NCBI GenBank assembly: GCA_022539475.1
Contig: VCMS01000030.1
Coordinates: 124,001-188,000, forward strand
Direction of reading: 5' to 3'
Source of the DNA: Gracilaria domingensis
Lineage: Eukaryota > Rhodophyta > Florideophyceae > Gracilariales > Gracilariaceae
DNA length: 64,000 nucleotides
Shown: positions 40,901 through 51,056 of the stretch, one piece after another
How the letters are laid out: every line of letters starts with the position of its first letter
Position numbering within the stretch: position 1 is the stretch's first letter
The notes under the pieces: generated by a model
Seen by the model: the letters and a program-made list of their open reading frames with translations, nothing else
Databases searched by the model: none
What the model was told of the DNA's origin: nothing
Program-made: the position numbers and the translations under genes

Positions 40901-43336
40901 TTTCCTGCTAGGGCTCCACTTGAATTCGTGGCAATTGACTTGCTCGGCGAGTTTATCCGCACTCGCCGGGGAAACCGGTTTCTACTTGTGATCACCGACC
41001 GTTTTTCTAAACTGGTACGGACTGTGCCTTTGACGAAGGTTACCGCCAGTGCGGTCGCCCAAGCTTTCGTTACACACTGGGTTTTTGTCTACGGACCGCC
41101 GATTGACCTGTTATCGGACAATGGACCGCAGTTTACGGCTAAGTTCTTTCAGGACGTTTGCTGCATCTTGCGGATCCAAAACTGGTTTACGACAACATAC
41201 CACCCCCAGAGTAATGGGCAGGTTGAACGTTTTAACCGCACAATGCTCAATGCATTACGGACATTCGTTGCCGAACATCCGTCGGAGTGGGATCAATACA
41301 TTGATGCGGTGACATATGCCTACAATACGCAGGTTCATCGCACTACTCAGATCTCGCCGTTCGAGCTTGTGCTATCACGCGTTCCACCTTCGGTGGCTAT
41401 CGAGCCACAGCCAACTTTGGATAAGTTCCCCTCCCCTCGTCTACACAGGGACGCCTGGAAGGCCTGGCTTAAGAACATCATTCCTACAGTTAGGCAAAAC
41501 ATCGATAAGGCACAAGCCGCGTACAAGCGGAATTTCGACGCACGAATGCGCAGGGATGCCCCTCAGATCAGGGAAGGTAACTACGCCTTCCTACGGAAGA
41601 AATACTATAACCCGGAAAAGAAGAAGAGGCATAAGCTCTCTCCTATCGCGGACGGCCCCTACAGGGTTATTTCTATCACCGATACAACGGTTGTCCTCGA
41701 TATTGAGGGTGAACACGAGCGTTTTTCGCGCGATCGCGTAACGCCTGCGCCACAGCCTGTTCGTCAGGAGAAGCAACCGGAAACGCCGGACAGCGCTACG
41801 CCTACTGTGGACCAAGCCGCGACAGCGGGAGAGCGCGCTTCGTTGTCAGTCCTGCCGCATCCTAGCCGCGGACTTGCTGATTTGCCGGCAAAGCCGGAAG
41901 CTAACCCGCCAGTCTCGAACGCCGCACATGTCCACACGCGGATACTGGCCCCTCAGGGGATACTCACCACCACCCCCGACGCTCCAACTGAGGAGGGGGA
42001 GGAGGAGGTAAGTCGCTCGATTTCGTTGTCGCCGTCGTCGACGGAAGTGCCTTTGCAGGCCTCCGGGCCGCACGCAAGTCGTGGTGAAAGCACGCGGACG
42101 CGCGACGTACAGCCGAAGATTCGGAAAGAAGCGAGAAACGCGCAGTTATCGCGGAAGCCTAAAGAGGAACGCACCACTTCGGTGGAGCACGAAGCCGGAG
42201 AACCGGAAGAACACCAGGATGTAGCTGCTGCAGAAGTCGCCGCTTCGCCCGCGGATAGCACTGTACGGCCGTCACAGACGGAAGGACAAGAGCCTGCCCC
42301 AGCTGTGCAGCGTGAGACCGGTACGCCGGAAAAGAGGGTGGTAACCACCGCAGCAGCCACGTCGAATGCGGAAAGTACATGCCCGCCGCAGTCGGAGCCC
42401 GGCAGCGGCAGCGCACTCGCGTCAAAAGAAGCCGGAAGACCGGAAAAGAAGCCTGTCCAGAAAGACCGTGTTGTTACGGCAGACCCGATTTCGGGAGATT
42501 TTATTGAAGCATCGAGTGATGAAGCCGTTGAAAACACGGAGGCAACCGCCGCAACAGCAGGCCGACATGCCACAGTAGGTGGGCAGCAGCCCAACGCTGC
42601 ACACGCGCGCACGCTGCGCCAAGTGTCTGGCTTCGCCGGCGATCCGCCTCCAGTGGAGGGTGACAACACACGAGCCGGGCACGTGCCCGCTGTAAGGCTT
42701 GCGGCCGCCGGAAACGGAAATTCAGAATTTGAATCGGCAACGCACAGCCGTGCAACGGCGCAGGCCCCACCGCCAGCAATGCTTGGCAAGGCGTCGCCTC
42801 GGCACGTGCCACGGCACCACTCGCTGGCACACCGCATTGCGGACCGTTCACCCTCCTTTCGGGAGATCTTGCCGGAACGCCGGAAGCTCGCTATTCGAGA
42901 ACACCGAAGCTCGGTAACAGCCCGACAATACGGGAAGGAAAGCCAGAACTCTGGAAGCCGGAATGACATGGAAACACCATGGTCAAAATGGCTCTCGCCT
43001 GGCGTACAGGATGTCTTGCCGTCAGGACGGAAGCCGAAAGTAACCAATGAAGCCCACGACGGGAGAGGTAACAACGACACCTCGAGAGAGGATACATCGA
43101 CAAAGCCGCATCCTGCGCGGAAGGTCCTCGATGAGGAGTATGTCATTGACCGTCTGATAAGTCACGGCTACGCCCCTGACGGGGAACTACTGTATCGAGT
43201 CCGTTGGTACGGCTACGCCTCTTCAGAGGATACGCACGAGCCCATTGAGCACTTGCCTCGCTCGAAGGTCTTGCAGTACCACCGTCGCACACGGACACCG
43301 ATACCGGCTACGCTGGACAAGGCCCAAGTGGGTTGA
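37932..43336 (+). pseudogene. pol: pol region of copy B
   Basis: Protease, reverse transcriptase, RNase H, integrase, low-complexity linker and chromodomain in the same order and nearly the same sequence as copy A. Broken (about one break). Confidence 0.85.
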
Positions 43337-43845
43337 CCACCCACGTCTCTATTGAGCACAGCCGTCCCAGACGGAATATGCCGCCTCATGCGGACAGTAT
43401 TGCATTACGCAAGAATATGCCGCGTCAAGCGGATGCAACTTGAAGTTAACTCGAGATCACTTAGCCGCCTCAGGCGGACCAGGCCGCTCTAAGCGGACAG
43501 CTTTTCGCTGAACAAACATGCCGCGAAATGCGGAAGCCACTTACAGTGCAGAAGAAGATAAAGAAGAAAGAAGCCTAAGAAGAAGGAGAAGAAGCCAGGA
43601 AACTGGAAGAAAGACTAAGAAGTTTTATCGCTACAGCCGCTTGTGCGGAAAAGTTACCCCTCTCTTGTGGGCCATTCGCAACAGCCTCAAACGAGGTATT
43701 GCCCACTGAGAAGGGGGAGAGCAAGACGAAGAGTTGAGCCAAGCCAGCACGGCTGGAGAAGTTTACCTCTAACTATTGAGTCGCCCCTCATCATCGGGGT
43801 CTATTGCGGACTACCGCAGCCCGTCGGGGACCGCGAGCCGGGGAA

Positions 43846-45645
43846 TTACGCGCCGGACGGTCCAGCACCTGGGGTGCCCCCACTACCGGGAGCCCCGGAG
43901 AAGCGCTGTGCCGCTATTGCCTGCAACTCCGACTCGTCGGTCACCGTATCGGGAACGGCCACTCCCACGCCTCGAAGGAAGTCGCGAATGACCGCCGCTC
44001 GCGGAGTGAGAGAAGAACTGCCGCCCACGGCGGATGCTACATCCTGAGCCCACGGGCCGGTCGGAGCGGGAGCCGCTACAGCGGGCGGGTCAACGATCAC
44101 GACTTCGTCGTCATCTCCCGTAGCGTCGGGCTCCGAGGCAACCCCCACTGGGCTCCCCTCATCCATGGGACTTCCTCCCTCTTCAGGGTCATCACCGTCA
44201 TCGTCAACGTATACGAACCCACGCGGGTGCCCTTCCGGGATATATCGCTCCTCTCGGCGGCGACCAGCCGCCTCAGCGGGACCAATTACCTCCCAAATCC
44301 ATGGGTCAAAATATACGAAGTCGCCGGCGTTGACGTTCCGTCCGGGAGAACGGTCCGACTGCCGACGGACCCCGTCGGAAACCTGACTAGCAGGCATCTC
44401 ATTCCAGTCAATCTGGTCAATGACGTCCACCAACGCGGTGGCTTCGCGCGCATTGCGGACCGAGCCGAGCACTTCGGAGAGATCCAACGCTCGGATCGCT
44501 TGCCGGATGAGTTCCGGGATGAACCAAACTCGGTACGAATCATATGCCTCGATGAGGAGGAAAGCCGCAACGCGGACGGTCCATTCTGTTGCCAGGATGC
44601 TCCACAGGCCGCGAGGCGGATCATTCATGAAGTACGAGCCTATGTAAGTTAGGCAGGGCGGTAGCTCTACGTGACACCCTCGTGGGACTTCGACCGCAGG
44701 CCAGAATGACGGCAGCGGCAGGTATCGCCCAGTATGGGAGTGACGCGCAATGCATTCCACCTCCGTGCACTGGTACGGCACCAGTACCCCGAAGCGGGAA
44801 CGCCATTTCCTCTCGAAGCGGAGGCCTTCATGAAATTGAGACCGTCCAGGACGGCGAAGGAACCGGAACTCGGCGCGAAGGATCGGCCGCGCCCACAGGA
44901 TCAACTCCTGCTGCGGCTGAACGGTATCCGAATATCGGTCAATTTCGTCCAACGCGTTGGCTAGATGGTCGCCGTAGCCGACCTCGCCGAAAGTTCGGTA
45001 ACGTGCCACATCGTACTGGTACTGTGCCGGCACCGGATGTTCGTTCGGAGCTCGGAAGTGTCGCGCGTACCCAATGCGGGCCATCTCATTGCGAGCGAAT
45101 TGTCTCGTCTCGTTTCGACCTACAAACAGGCAGCTCGGTATAACCGCAACGCGGGCGATCCAGTCCCATGAACGGGTAACGTCAGCAGGAAGCCCACCAG
45201 GGAGTTGACCGTCGACAGCGTACGAGTCGACGAGCTCTGTATCCCGAACGGCTTCGGCGTCAAACCAGGGAGCCTGGGCAAAAAGGAAACTGTGCCGGTG
45301 CGGATCCCGGATGCGTAACGCGCCTGCGGTAGGCCATCCACCCAGCGTAGCTGGCATCTCGGCGTTGAACCAATCCCACACGGGCGCGGGACCAGCCTGA
45401 GCTGGAGCGTGATCTTGTCCGGAAGAACCCGGCTGGGAGGCAGCCGCCGACTGCGGGAGAGGAACAGACCGGAACGGCGGGTTCGATACTTGCATGCGTG
45501 CCGTCGAGGACGGAGGGCCGTTCGGTGCGTTGGACATCGCGGGAGGGCTCGAGATGACGAGGTTCGCTACTGACACCGGAGGTGTTGGTGGCTCCGAACA
45601 GTTCTCGGCAGACCCGTCTTGGGAGACTTCCTTATATACCTCCAT
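43846..45645 (-). CDS. Antisense ORF in 3' part of copy B, unknown
   Basis: 599 codons on the strand opposite to gag and pol, between the pol end and the third LTR. The Pro/Ser-rich N-terminus (about 1-100) is followed by a Trp/Tyr/Arg-rich globular part (VWDWFNAEMPATLGG, SWDWIARVAVIPSC, RAEFRFLRRPGRSQFHEGLR) and an acidic, Pro/Ala-rich tail with DDDGDDPEEGG. No known domain recognised. Extra ORFs, some antisense, have been described downstream of pol in plant Ty3/gypsy lineages; this could be a regulatory or captured gene. Length and even composition argue against chance, but expression is unknown. Confidence 0.6.
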   Translation of the reverse strand: MEVYKEVSQDGSAENCSEPPTPPVSVANLVISSPPAMSNAPNGPPSSTARMQVSNPPFRSVPLPQSAAASQPGSSGQDHAPAQAGPAPVWDWFNAEMPATLGGWPTAGALRIRDPHRHSFLFAQAPWFDAEAVRDTELVDSYAVDGQLPGGLPADVTRSWDWIARVAVIPSCLFVGRNETRQFARNEMARIGYARHFRAPNEHPVPAQYQYDVARYRTFGEVGYGDHLANALDEIDRYSDTVQPQQELILWARPILRAEFRFLRRPGRSQFHEGLRFERKWRSRFGVLVPYQCTEVECIARHSHTGRYLPLPSFWPAVEVPRGCHVELPPCLTYIGSYFMNDPPRGLWSILATEWTVRVAAFLLIEAYDSYRVWFIPELIRQAIRALDLSEVLGSVRNAREATALVDVIDQIDWNEMPASQVSDGVRRQSDRSPGRNVNAGDFVYFDPWIWEVIGPAEAAGRRREERYIPEGHPRGFVYVDDDGDDPEEGGSPMDEGSPVGVASEPDATGDDDEVVIVDPPAVAAPAPTGPWAQDVASAVGGSSSLTPRAAVIRDFLRGVGVAVPDTVTDESELQAIAAQRFSGAPGSGGTPGAGPSGA

Positions 45646-45698
45646 CGCGAGGCGTATCGAGCCGACGGAGTCGGTGTCTCAGCCTGAGAAGGGGGAGA

Positions 45699-46555
45699 TG
45701 TAGAGCAAAACGCCCTTTGTGGGGATGCACCGAGGTGCTTTTCATAGTTTGTTGATCCGTTACCGGCTTCGACACCTCAGGTTATGAGAGGCTACTGGGG
45801 TAGTGCCCCTATTTTGGGGTATGCCTAGGAAGGGTAGTATTTCTGCACACGTGTGCCAAGTTGGCCCGATAGCGGGTGCGCCGTGGCAAGCCTGCCACGG
45901 TTGCACACCTGTAGTGTATTGGCCGGCAGCGCCGGATAGTTAGATATTTTAATTGATATTTTCAAGTGCCGTATATAAGTGGCGGCACTTGCCGCCACTG
46001 TACGGGAAGTAAACCTCAACGAGGCCTTTGGCTCTGATCTTCTTGCCGCTTGCGCACGGTCACCAGCCCCATCCTGGGGAATACCGCCGCAATTCCGGGC
46101 TGATCAACCAACCTCCGTCCCTGAGGAGTACTAATCCGTCGTCACGGCACTTTTCTTATCTATTTTATTGTTTTCATTTCCGTCTTACGGCTTTCGCTAC
46201 TCTGCCCTACATTGTAGGTTTGTTTTATTTGTCTCGGGAGTTTTCCCGCTTATCGCGAGTCAGTGCTCCGCAGTGCGGCTCGTTTGTTGATCTTTTGTCG
46301 TCCCATACCGTTGGGCTGGATACCCCCACTCGCTGTGGCTCGCCGGAACCATCCGGATACCTACGCCGATTCTACCCCTTCTACCTCCGACTGCACGCCC
46401 AGATCGGGGCCACCCGGATTTACACCCGGCTCGTGTTGGCCCTATCGGAGGGTTCTGCCGCTCGACTGCCCTTCACAGGGAGCAGGGCCTGAACACCCTG
46501 AGGTGCTCGTCCGCGACGCGGCTTGTTGTTTTCCCGTCGAGGGTTTTGCACCACA
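45699..46555 (+). repeat. Third LTR with a different U3
   Basis: 857 bp from TGTAGAGCAAAACG to GCACCACA. The first ~310 bases have no likeness to the other two LTRs and contain TATATAA at 45972-45978. From AGTAAACCTC (about 46007) it is practically identical to them. Preceded by the polypurine tract GAAGGGGGAGA. Confidence 0.88.
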
Positions 46556-47319
46556 GTAAACAGCACGACACCTATTGAATAACGCGAAACCAGAAGTCCG
46601 CAAGAATTAAGCTGTTATGCCCATAAACAGAGAGAGAGAGAAAATTCCGCAAAACTTCATCTGCGTCAACGCCAACAATATGTAACCTTGGCTAGGGTTA
46701 CAACTCTCTCACTCTTCCCTTCACTGACCAACGCACCTACTAAGCCCACCATTAAGATCCCGACGCGCTAGCTCTATTGTTGCGGTAGTTCTATTGCGGC
46801 CCGTCTACCCATTTGCTTCAACAGCTCCAGTTGATCTGCGAACGACATCGTAATAGCAAGCGATAGTGCGCTAGACGTACTTAGCTACATTCGTAATGTC
46901 CATCTGTGCTGAACGCTCGCCTCATTCCTCAAATTCGAGCTCGCACAGTCTGCGAAGCAGAGACGCCTCCTCGCGCTGAAGTTTAGACCGACAAAGGTAA
47001 TGCTGTTCGACGGGCTCAAATTAAGCCTTTAGTCTGGTTCGATATATTCGACTCGAGGAAGCCTTGGCAGTGCTGCGCCGAGAACTACAACCGCAGCTAG
47101 ACCATCCTTCGATTACCTGGGAACTGTTGCCGTACAGAATCTTGAAATAGAAGCAGAGTCATACAAGAAACAAGAATGCTCTCGGATGCTACAAAACAAT
47201 TGTTGATAAGTCACATGCCAAATCTATCTAGGTTGACACATTGTGCAAAGCGTGATGGGATCCTATTGGAACAGCTTCTGAGCTCTCCAAGAGCTTGGAA
47301 ACTAAGTTCTTCTTCTTTA
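46556..47319. other. Gene-free spacer
   Basis: Between the chromovirus array and the hAT MITE. Contains a short GA run near 46630-46643. No gene or conserved domain seen. Confidence 0.5.
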
Positions 47320-47327
47320 CAGAGGGT

Positions 47328-47803
47328 CAGGGGTTGGTCCAATCCGATTGCGAGAAATTGCAATCACCCTTCCCCTCTGCAATCGCAATTGCAATCACCC
47401 GCATCGTTTGCAATTGCGATTGCAATCATTTTTCTTCTTCGCAATCACGATCGCGATTGGGAGTCTTTGTGCAATCGAAATCGCAATTGTAATACAACGT
47501 AGATCTGGCAGCTCTCGTTATGTTCTACATTGCATGTTTAACTCTACGCTAATTTCAAACATAATATGAGAGTTTAGAGAAAGCTTTGTTTACGTACAAA
47601 TGACTTTAGAACCGTGCTTTTCCGGATGTCAACAGTATAGTCGATTGCAATCTGATTGCATATTGGGCTTGACATTTGCAATCAGATTGCAATTGGGCTT
47701 GCCATCTGCAATCAGATTGCAATCACGAGCTCTTGAAGCAATCGCCGATTGCGATTGGTGATTGCAATCGATTGCGCAAGCATTCGATTGGAGCCAACCC
47801 CTG
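47328..47803. mobile_element. hAT-type MITE with perfect 8-bp TSD
   Basis: 476-bp non-autonomous element. Termini are CAGGGGTTGG (47328) and CCAACCCCTG (ending 47803), followed inward by imperfect inverted repeats rich in CAATCGCAATTGCAATC-type words. Flanked by identical 8-mers CAGAGGGT at 47320-47327 and 47804-47811. CAGGG-type ends and an 8-bp duplication are hallmarks of hAT. No transposase is encoded. Confidence 0.9.
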
Positions 47804-47811
47804 CAGAGGGT

Positions 47812-49007
47812 ATCCGAGACCTATTTCTGCGAACTAAGTTCTCCTTCTCTCTCTCTTTTATGGTCATTTTCCCCCATTTAAGAAGTAACGGTTAAGCAAC
47901 TGTGAAACTAAAAGTATCATTGTTTCCCATGGAAGGTCAAAAACGTAGACGGCAAGGAGCCGGGTTCAAAGAGAACAAGTCCTCAGGTCTGAGCTGAGAC
48001 TCCTGCGATGTGCAGTGTGTGTTTTCACCTTTTGGGAATTGAAAGGCACGCAGTTATGTAACATGTAAGCGTGGAAAAGATCCGAACACCGTAAAGAACA
48101 GAGAGGAGAACGCGAGACGAAATCGCGTTCAAATCAGCTTACGAGTCACTTAGATTATCTAAGATAGATACGACTTTAGGAGATTGCATGGCACGGTATT
48201 ATTATCATACATTGGTCAGCTCTTACGTTCATAACGAAAACACAATGAAGCACTTCGATTGCTTCAAATCTCTAGAAGCCCAAGATTCACCTCTTTCAGT
48301 TTTATCTGTTCAATCTGTCTCGGGTCAAAGCGAACACACTGCTGTGAGAGAGACAGGCTACCTCGATACAGTACAGCTGGGGAAGTGATGAATTACTGCC
48401 CGCATTGCGATATATCGTTGGTGGAGTTCAAAGGCCTAGTGTTCTCCACATGGAGAACAAGCTAACGCCTGGATGGCGGAGAAGATGAGTGAAGGCCTGC
48501 ATTTCAACTCTTGCCTCTTCTTCTTCTGCAAGGTCGTTAGTGATGACTTTACAAAAGAAGAAGAAGAAACAGTTGAACATCAGTTTTAACTCTGATGGCT
48601 CATCAGAGTTAAAACGGATGTGAAGCTCCATTTAGAGCTTTCTCTTCTCAAAAAAGCCAAAGAAGAAGAAGAATCATGTCGCATCGAAGTTCTATCTGAT
48701 CTACTATCGTGTGGGACACCAGTGACAAAGTCACCACATTCGATTCTTTCTGAGCCATTATATTGCTGGATGAGAGGTATCTTATACAACAGGATCAAAT
48801 CTCCAGTGAAAAGCGTGCATCGCGGTCAAGCTCTACATGCGGCCGAACGTACGGTCGAAATAACTTGGGTTTCAAGGTTACCACCAAGACTTGAAGAATG
48901 GAATATTAGAACTCAAACGAATCGAACCGCTTTTGTCTTACTCACAAATACTCCTACATGATCACTACGGTAAAGTTTCGTGCTCCACAATGCTTCTTAG
49001 TTCGCTT
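47812..49007. other. Gene-free spacer with strong hairpin
   Basis: About 1.2 kb without a convincing gene. A perfect 15-bp hairpin GTTTTAACTCTGATG/CATCAGAGTTAAAAC with a 3-nt loop lies at 48583-48615, inside looser GAAGAAGAAG/CTTCTTCTTC inverted tracts, and an 8-bp one (GTTCTCCA/TGGAGAAC) is near 48440. Probably a decayed short inverted-repeat element. Confidence 0.55.
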
Positions 49008-50318
49008 CTACGGCTCAACAATGCGTCCCCGGGTAACTCGTCTCAATAATGTCAGCTCATGGGCGGTGAGCTGAATCACCGCTCCAGCGCTTTTCAACAT
49101 GTCTAATTGCTGACGAACTATCCTTTCATCGAAATCAGACAGCATTCTAGTGTACATCATTGCCGTGAAGCCGCCGTCATTTCTATGTGACACATCTGCG
49201 CCCTTGTCCAGCAGGTATTTAACCATTCTTGTTCTAGCCCTAGCGCATGCTGCCAAAAGAGGTGTCTGGTTCTGTTTATCAGACCATTTCACGTCAATTG
49301 GCACACCACTTTGTTCAATACACGATATAAACTTTTCCCAGTCGTTGTATCGAATTGCGGTAAGCAAGTCTCGTTCCGGATCTCCAATGTATTGAGGCGT
49401 CATATACGAAAGCGCCTCTGAATACACAGGTTGCGCCCAATTCTTCACCACTTGTGAGAGTAGAAAAGATAATGATCCAGCTACGGCCGCGCAGAGAACT
49501 GTTTGTTTATCCGCAGGGTCATCAGCAAATTCCTCTTGAGAGAAGAGGTTCCATTTTCCGTCGGAACCTATGGCTGGCCCTCCATATGCAATTACCCCTG
49601 GTAATGCCTCATCAATACCCTTCCTGGCAGCATCAGGGGCTCCTGGGGTATGCGCAAAGATTAGGAAGGTACAAAGTTGCGGGTCATCGAGCTCCTGCAG
49701 AGCTTTCTGAGCGGCACTGGCTGCTGCTTTCTGCAAAGCACTGTCCATGTCGATGGTAACACTTTCTGTCACACTTATCATTTTGATGAACGAAGGCCCG
49801 CCGCCTTGGAGAAACAGTACTTCAATGACATCGGATGCATCCTTTTTATCCACTGACCTGGCAATAATCTGCTTGTCCTTGAATTCTTCTGTGATTGCAT
49901 TCTTTACGAGCGTAGGATCAACCAAAGAACCAAAGGTAACGTGCACAAGATGTGGGTCTTGTATATTAGCAAGAGCGGTTTCTATAGCAATCTTGGCAGC
50001 TTCGTAAGAGTTTCCATCCTTCAGACTAGAACGTCCTGTCGCTAACTTAAGCGGAGGTCCCCTCTTGCCTAAGTCCCGCATCGCTGGATTAAAGAAATCA
50101 TCCAGCTCTGGTGGTCCCTCAGAATCGGGTCTTGCAATCATCTTAGCAGCGACCAATGCAGAACGTGGAGATATGTACCGTGGCCGTCGGCGGGAAACGG
50201 TACTAGAGGTAAACGAGTTTGACAAATGGCGCGGTAATGCCAAGGGTATGAAGGTTGGTTCCATCGTTGAGTTCAGTTGAGCGGAAATGCAGCTTTCGAG
50301 GGCACTCAAAAAAGCCAC
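49008..50318 (-). CDS. FIST-like domain plus ankyrin repeats, probable plastid protein
   Basis: 436 residues. The Ser/Arg-rich N-terminus (MAFLSALESCISAQLNSTME onwards) looks like a transit peptide. Residues about 100-290 resemble a FIST-type sensory domain: AAKIAIETALANIQDP, LVHVTFGSLVDP, then LCTFLIFAHTPG and GVIAYGGPAIGSDGKW. Two to three ankyrin repeats follow (about 325-425), including QTPLLAACARARTRMVKYLL and GGFTAMMYTR. FIST domains are thought to bind small molecules such as amino acids; ankyrin repeats bind proteins. The FIST call is by pattern only. Single exon; the start is the first ATG and puts Phe at position 3, which suits algal plastid import. Confidence 0.65.
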   Translation of the reverse strand: MAFLSALESCISAQLNSTMEPTFIPLALPRHLSNSFTSSTVSRRRPRYISPRSALVAAKMIARPDSEGPPELDDFFNPAMRDLGKRGPPLKLATGRSSLKDGNSYEAAKIAIETALANIQDPHLVHVTFGSLVDPTLVKNAITEEFKDKQIIARSVDKKDASDVIEVLFLQGGGPSFIKMISVTESVTIDMDSALQKAAASAAQKALQELDDPQLCTFLIFAHTPGAPDAARKGIDEALPGVIAYGGPAIGSDGKWNLFSQEEFADDPADKQTVLCAAVAGSLSFLLSQVVKNWAQPVYSEALSYMTPQYIGDPERDLLTAIRYNDWEKFISCIEQSGVPIDVKWSDKQNQTPLLAACARARTRMVKYLLDKGADVSHRNDGGFTAMMYTRMLSDFDERIVRQQLDMLKSAGAVIQLTAHELTLLRRVTRGRIVEP

Positions 50319-50690
50319 TTCTCGAAAAGTGGTTGAACGGGCTTTAAATCCAAAGTCAAAGGTTCGAAAGAGAAAGGAGCGGATGTTCTGAAAAGAGTTA
50401 GTTGCACAATCAGGTCAGTCGAGCTGAAGTCCTACAAGATCTCAAATACTCTGATGCTGAGCTCAGGAAGGAATGCATGAGCTCATGAGTGTGATTTCGT
50501 ACCCTAGGGTACACGCTCGTAGAGATCATTATGAGATGCTTAATTTTAGCAGAAAGCGGAAACGGGGACCATTTTGCTCGAAGTGTTGTATTTGGGAACC
50601 GTTGACCCATGGTATACACAGATGCGTCACAACTGTAATCGCAGCAGTATCTGATACTACTAGGTGTCTTCAAGACAGAAAGTAAAGACG

Positions 50691-50723
<33 letters not shown>

Positions 50724-51056
50724 GTGAAACCTTTGATGAAGGTGGCCAAGAGGGCGCCATCACGATGACCGTCGTCTTGATCTTCGTCACAAGTCCTAGC
50801 CCAGGCAGGTCTGCAAGAGAATCAAAATATGAGTCTTGAACGCTGAGAACCAGTGCTGTGAATTAATGCTACAGTTGCAAATGAACTGCCGAACCACCCA
50901 CTACTACTACTAGATGGTCTGCACTAGCAAAGGCTCTCCTCGCATGAAACAGTTAACTGTTCATCTTGCAACCATGCATTCTGGACTGCTCGGCAAATGC
51001 CTTTCAAAGGTACAGTTTAGAAAGTAGATGGCTATGGGGATCGACTAATGCATAAA
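50319..51056. other. Intergenic region with TC microsatellite
   Basis: Between the FIST-like/ankyrin gene and the SUMO protease gene. A pure (TC)n run occupies about 50690-50719. Otherwise no gene or repeat seen. Confidence 0.6.

Larger units (their letters stand above)
34841..46555 (+). mobile_element. Ty3/gypsy chromovirus copy B, mosaic 3' part
   Basis: Second chromovirus copy, head to tail with A: middle LTR, gag, pol with chromodomain, then a 3' part not found in copy A that carries a long antisense ORF, and a third LTR (45699-46555) with a different U3. gag and pol are almost the same as in A at the DNA level, so the two diverged recently. It is broken, with about two breaks in gag and pol together. 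The unlike LTRs at its ends mean it is not a simple single insertion. Confidence 0.85.
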
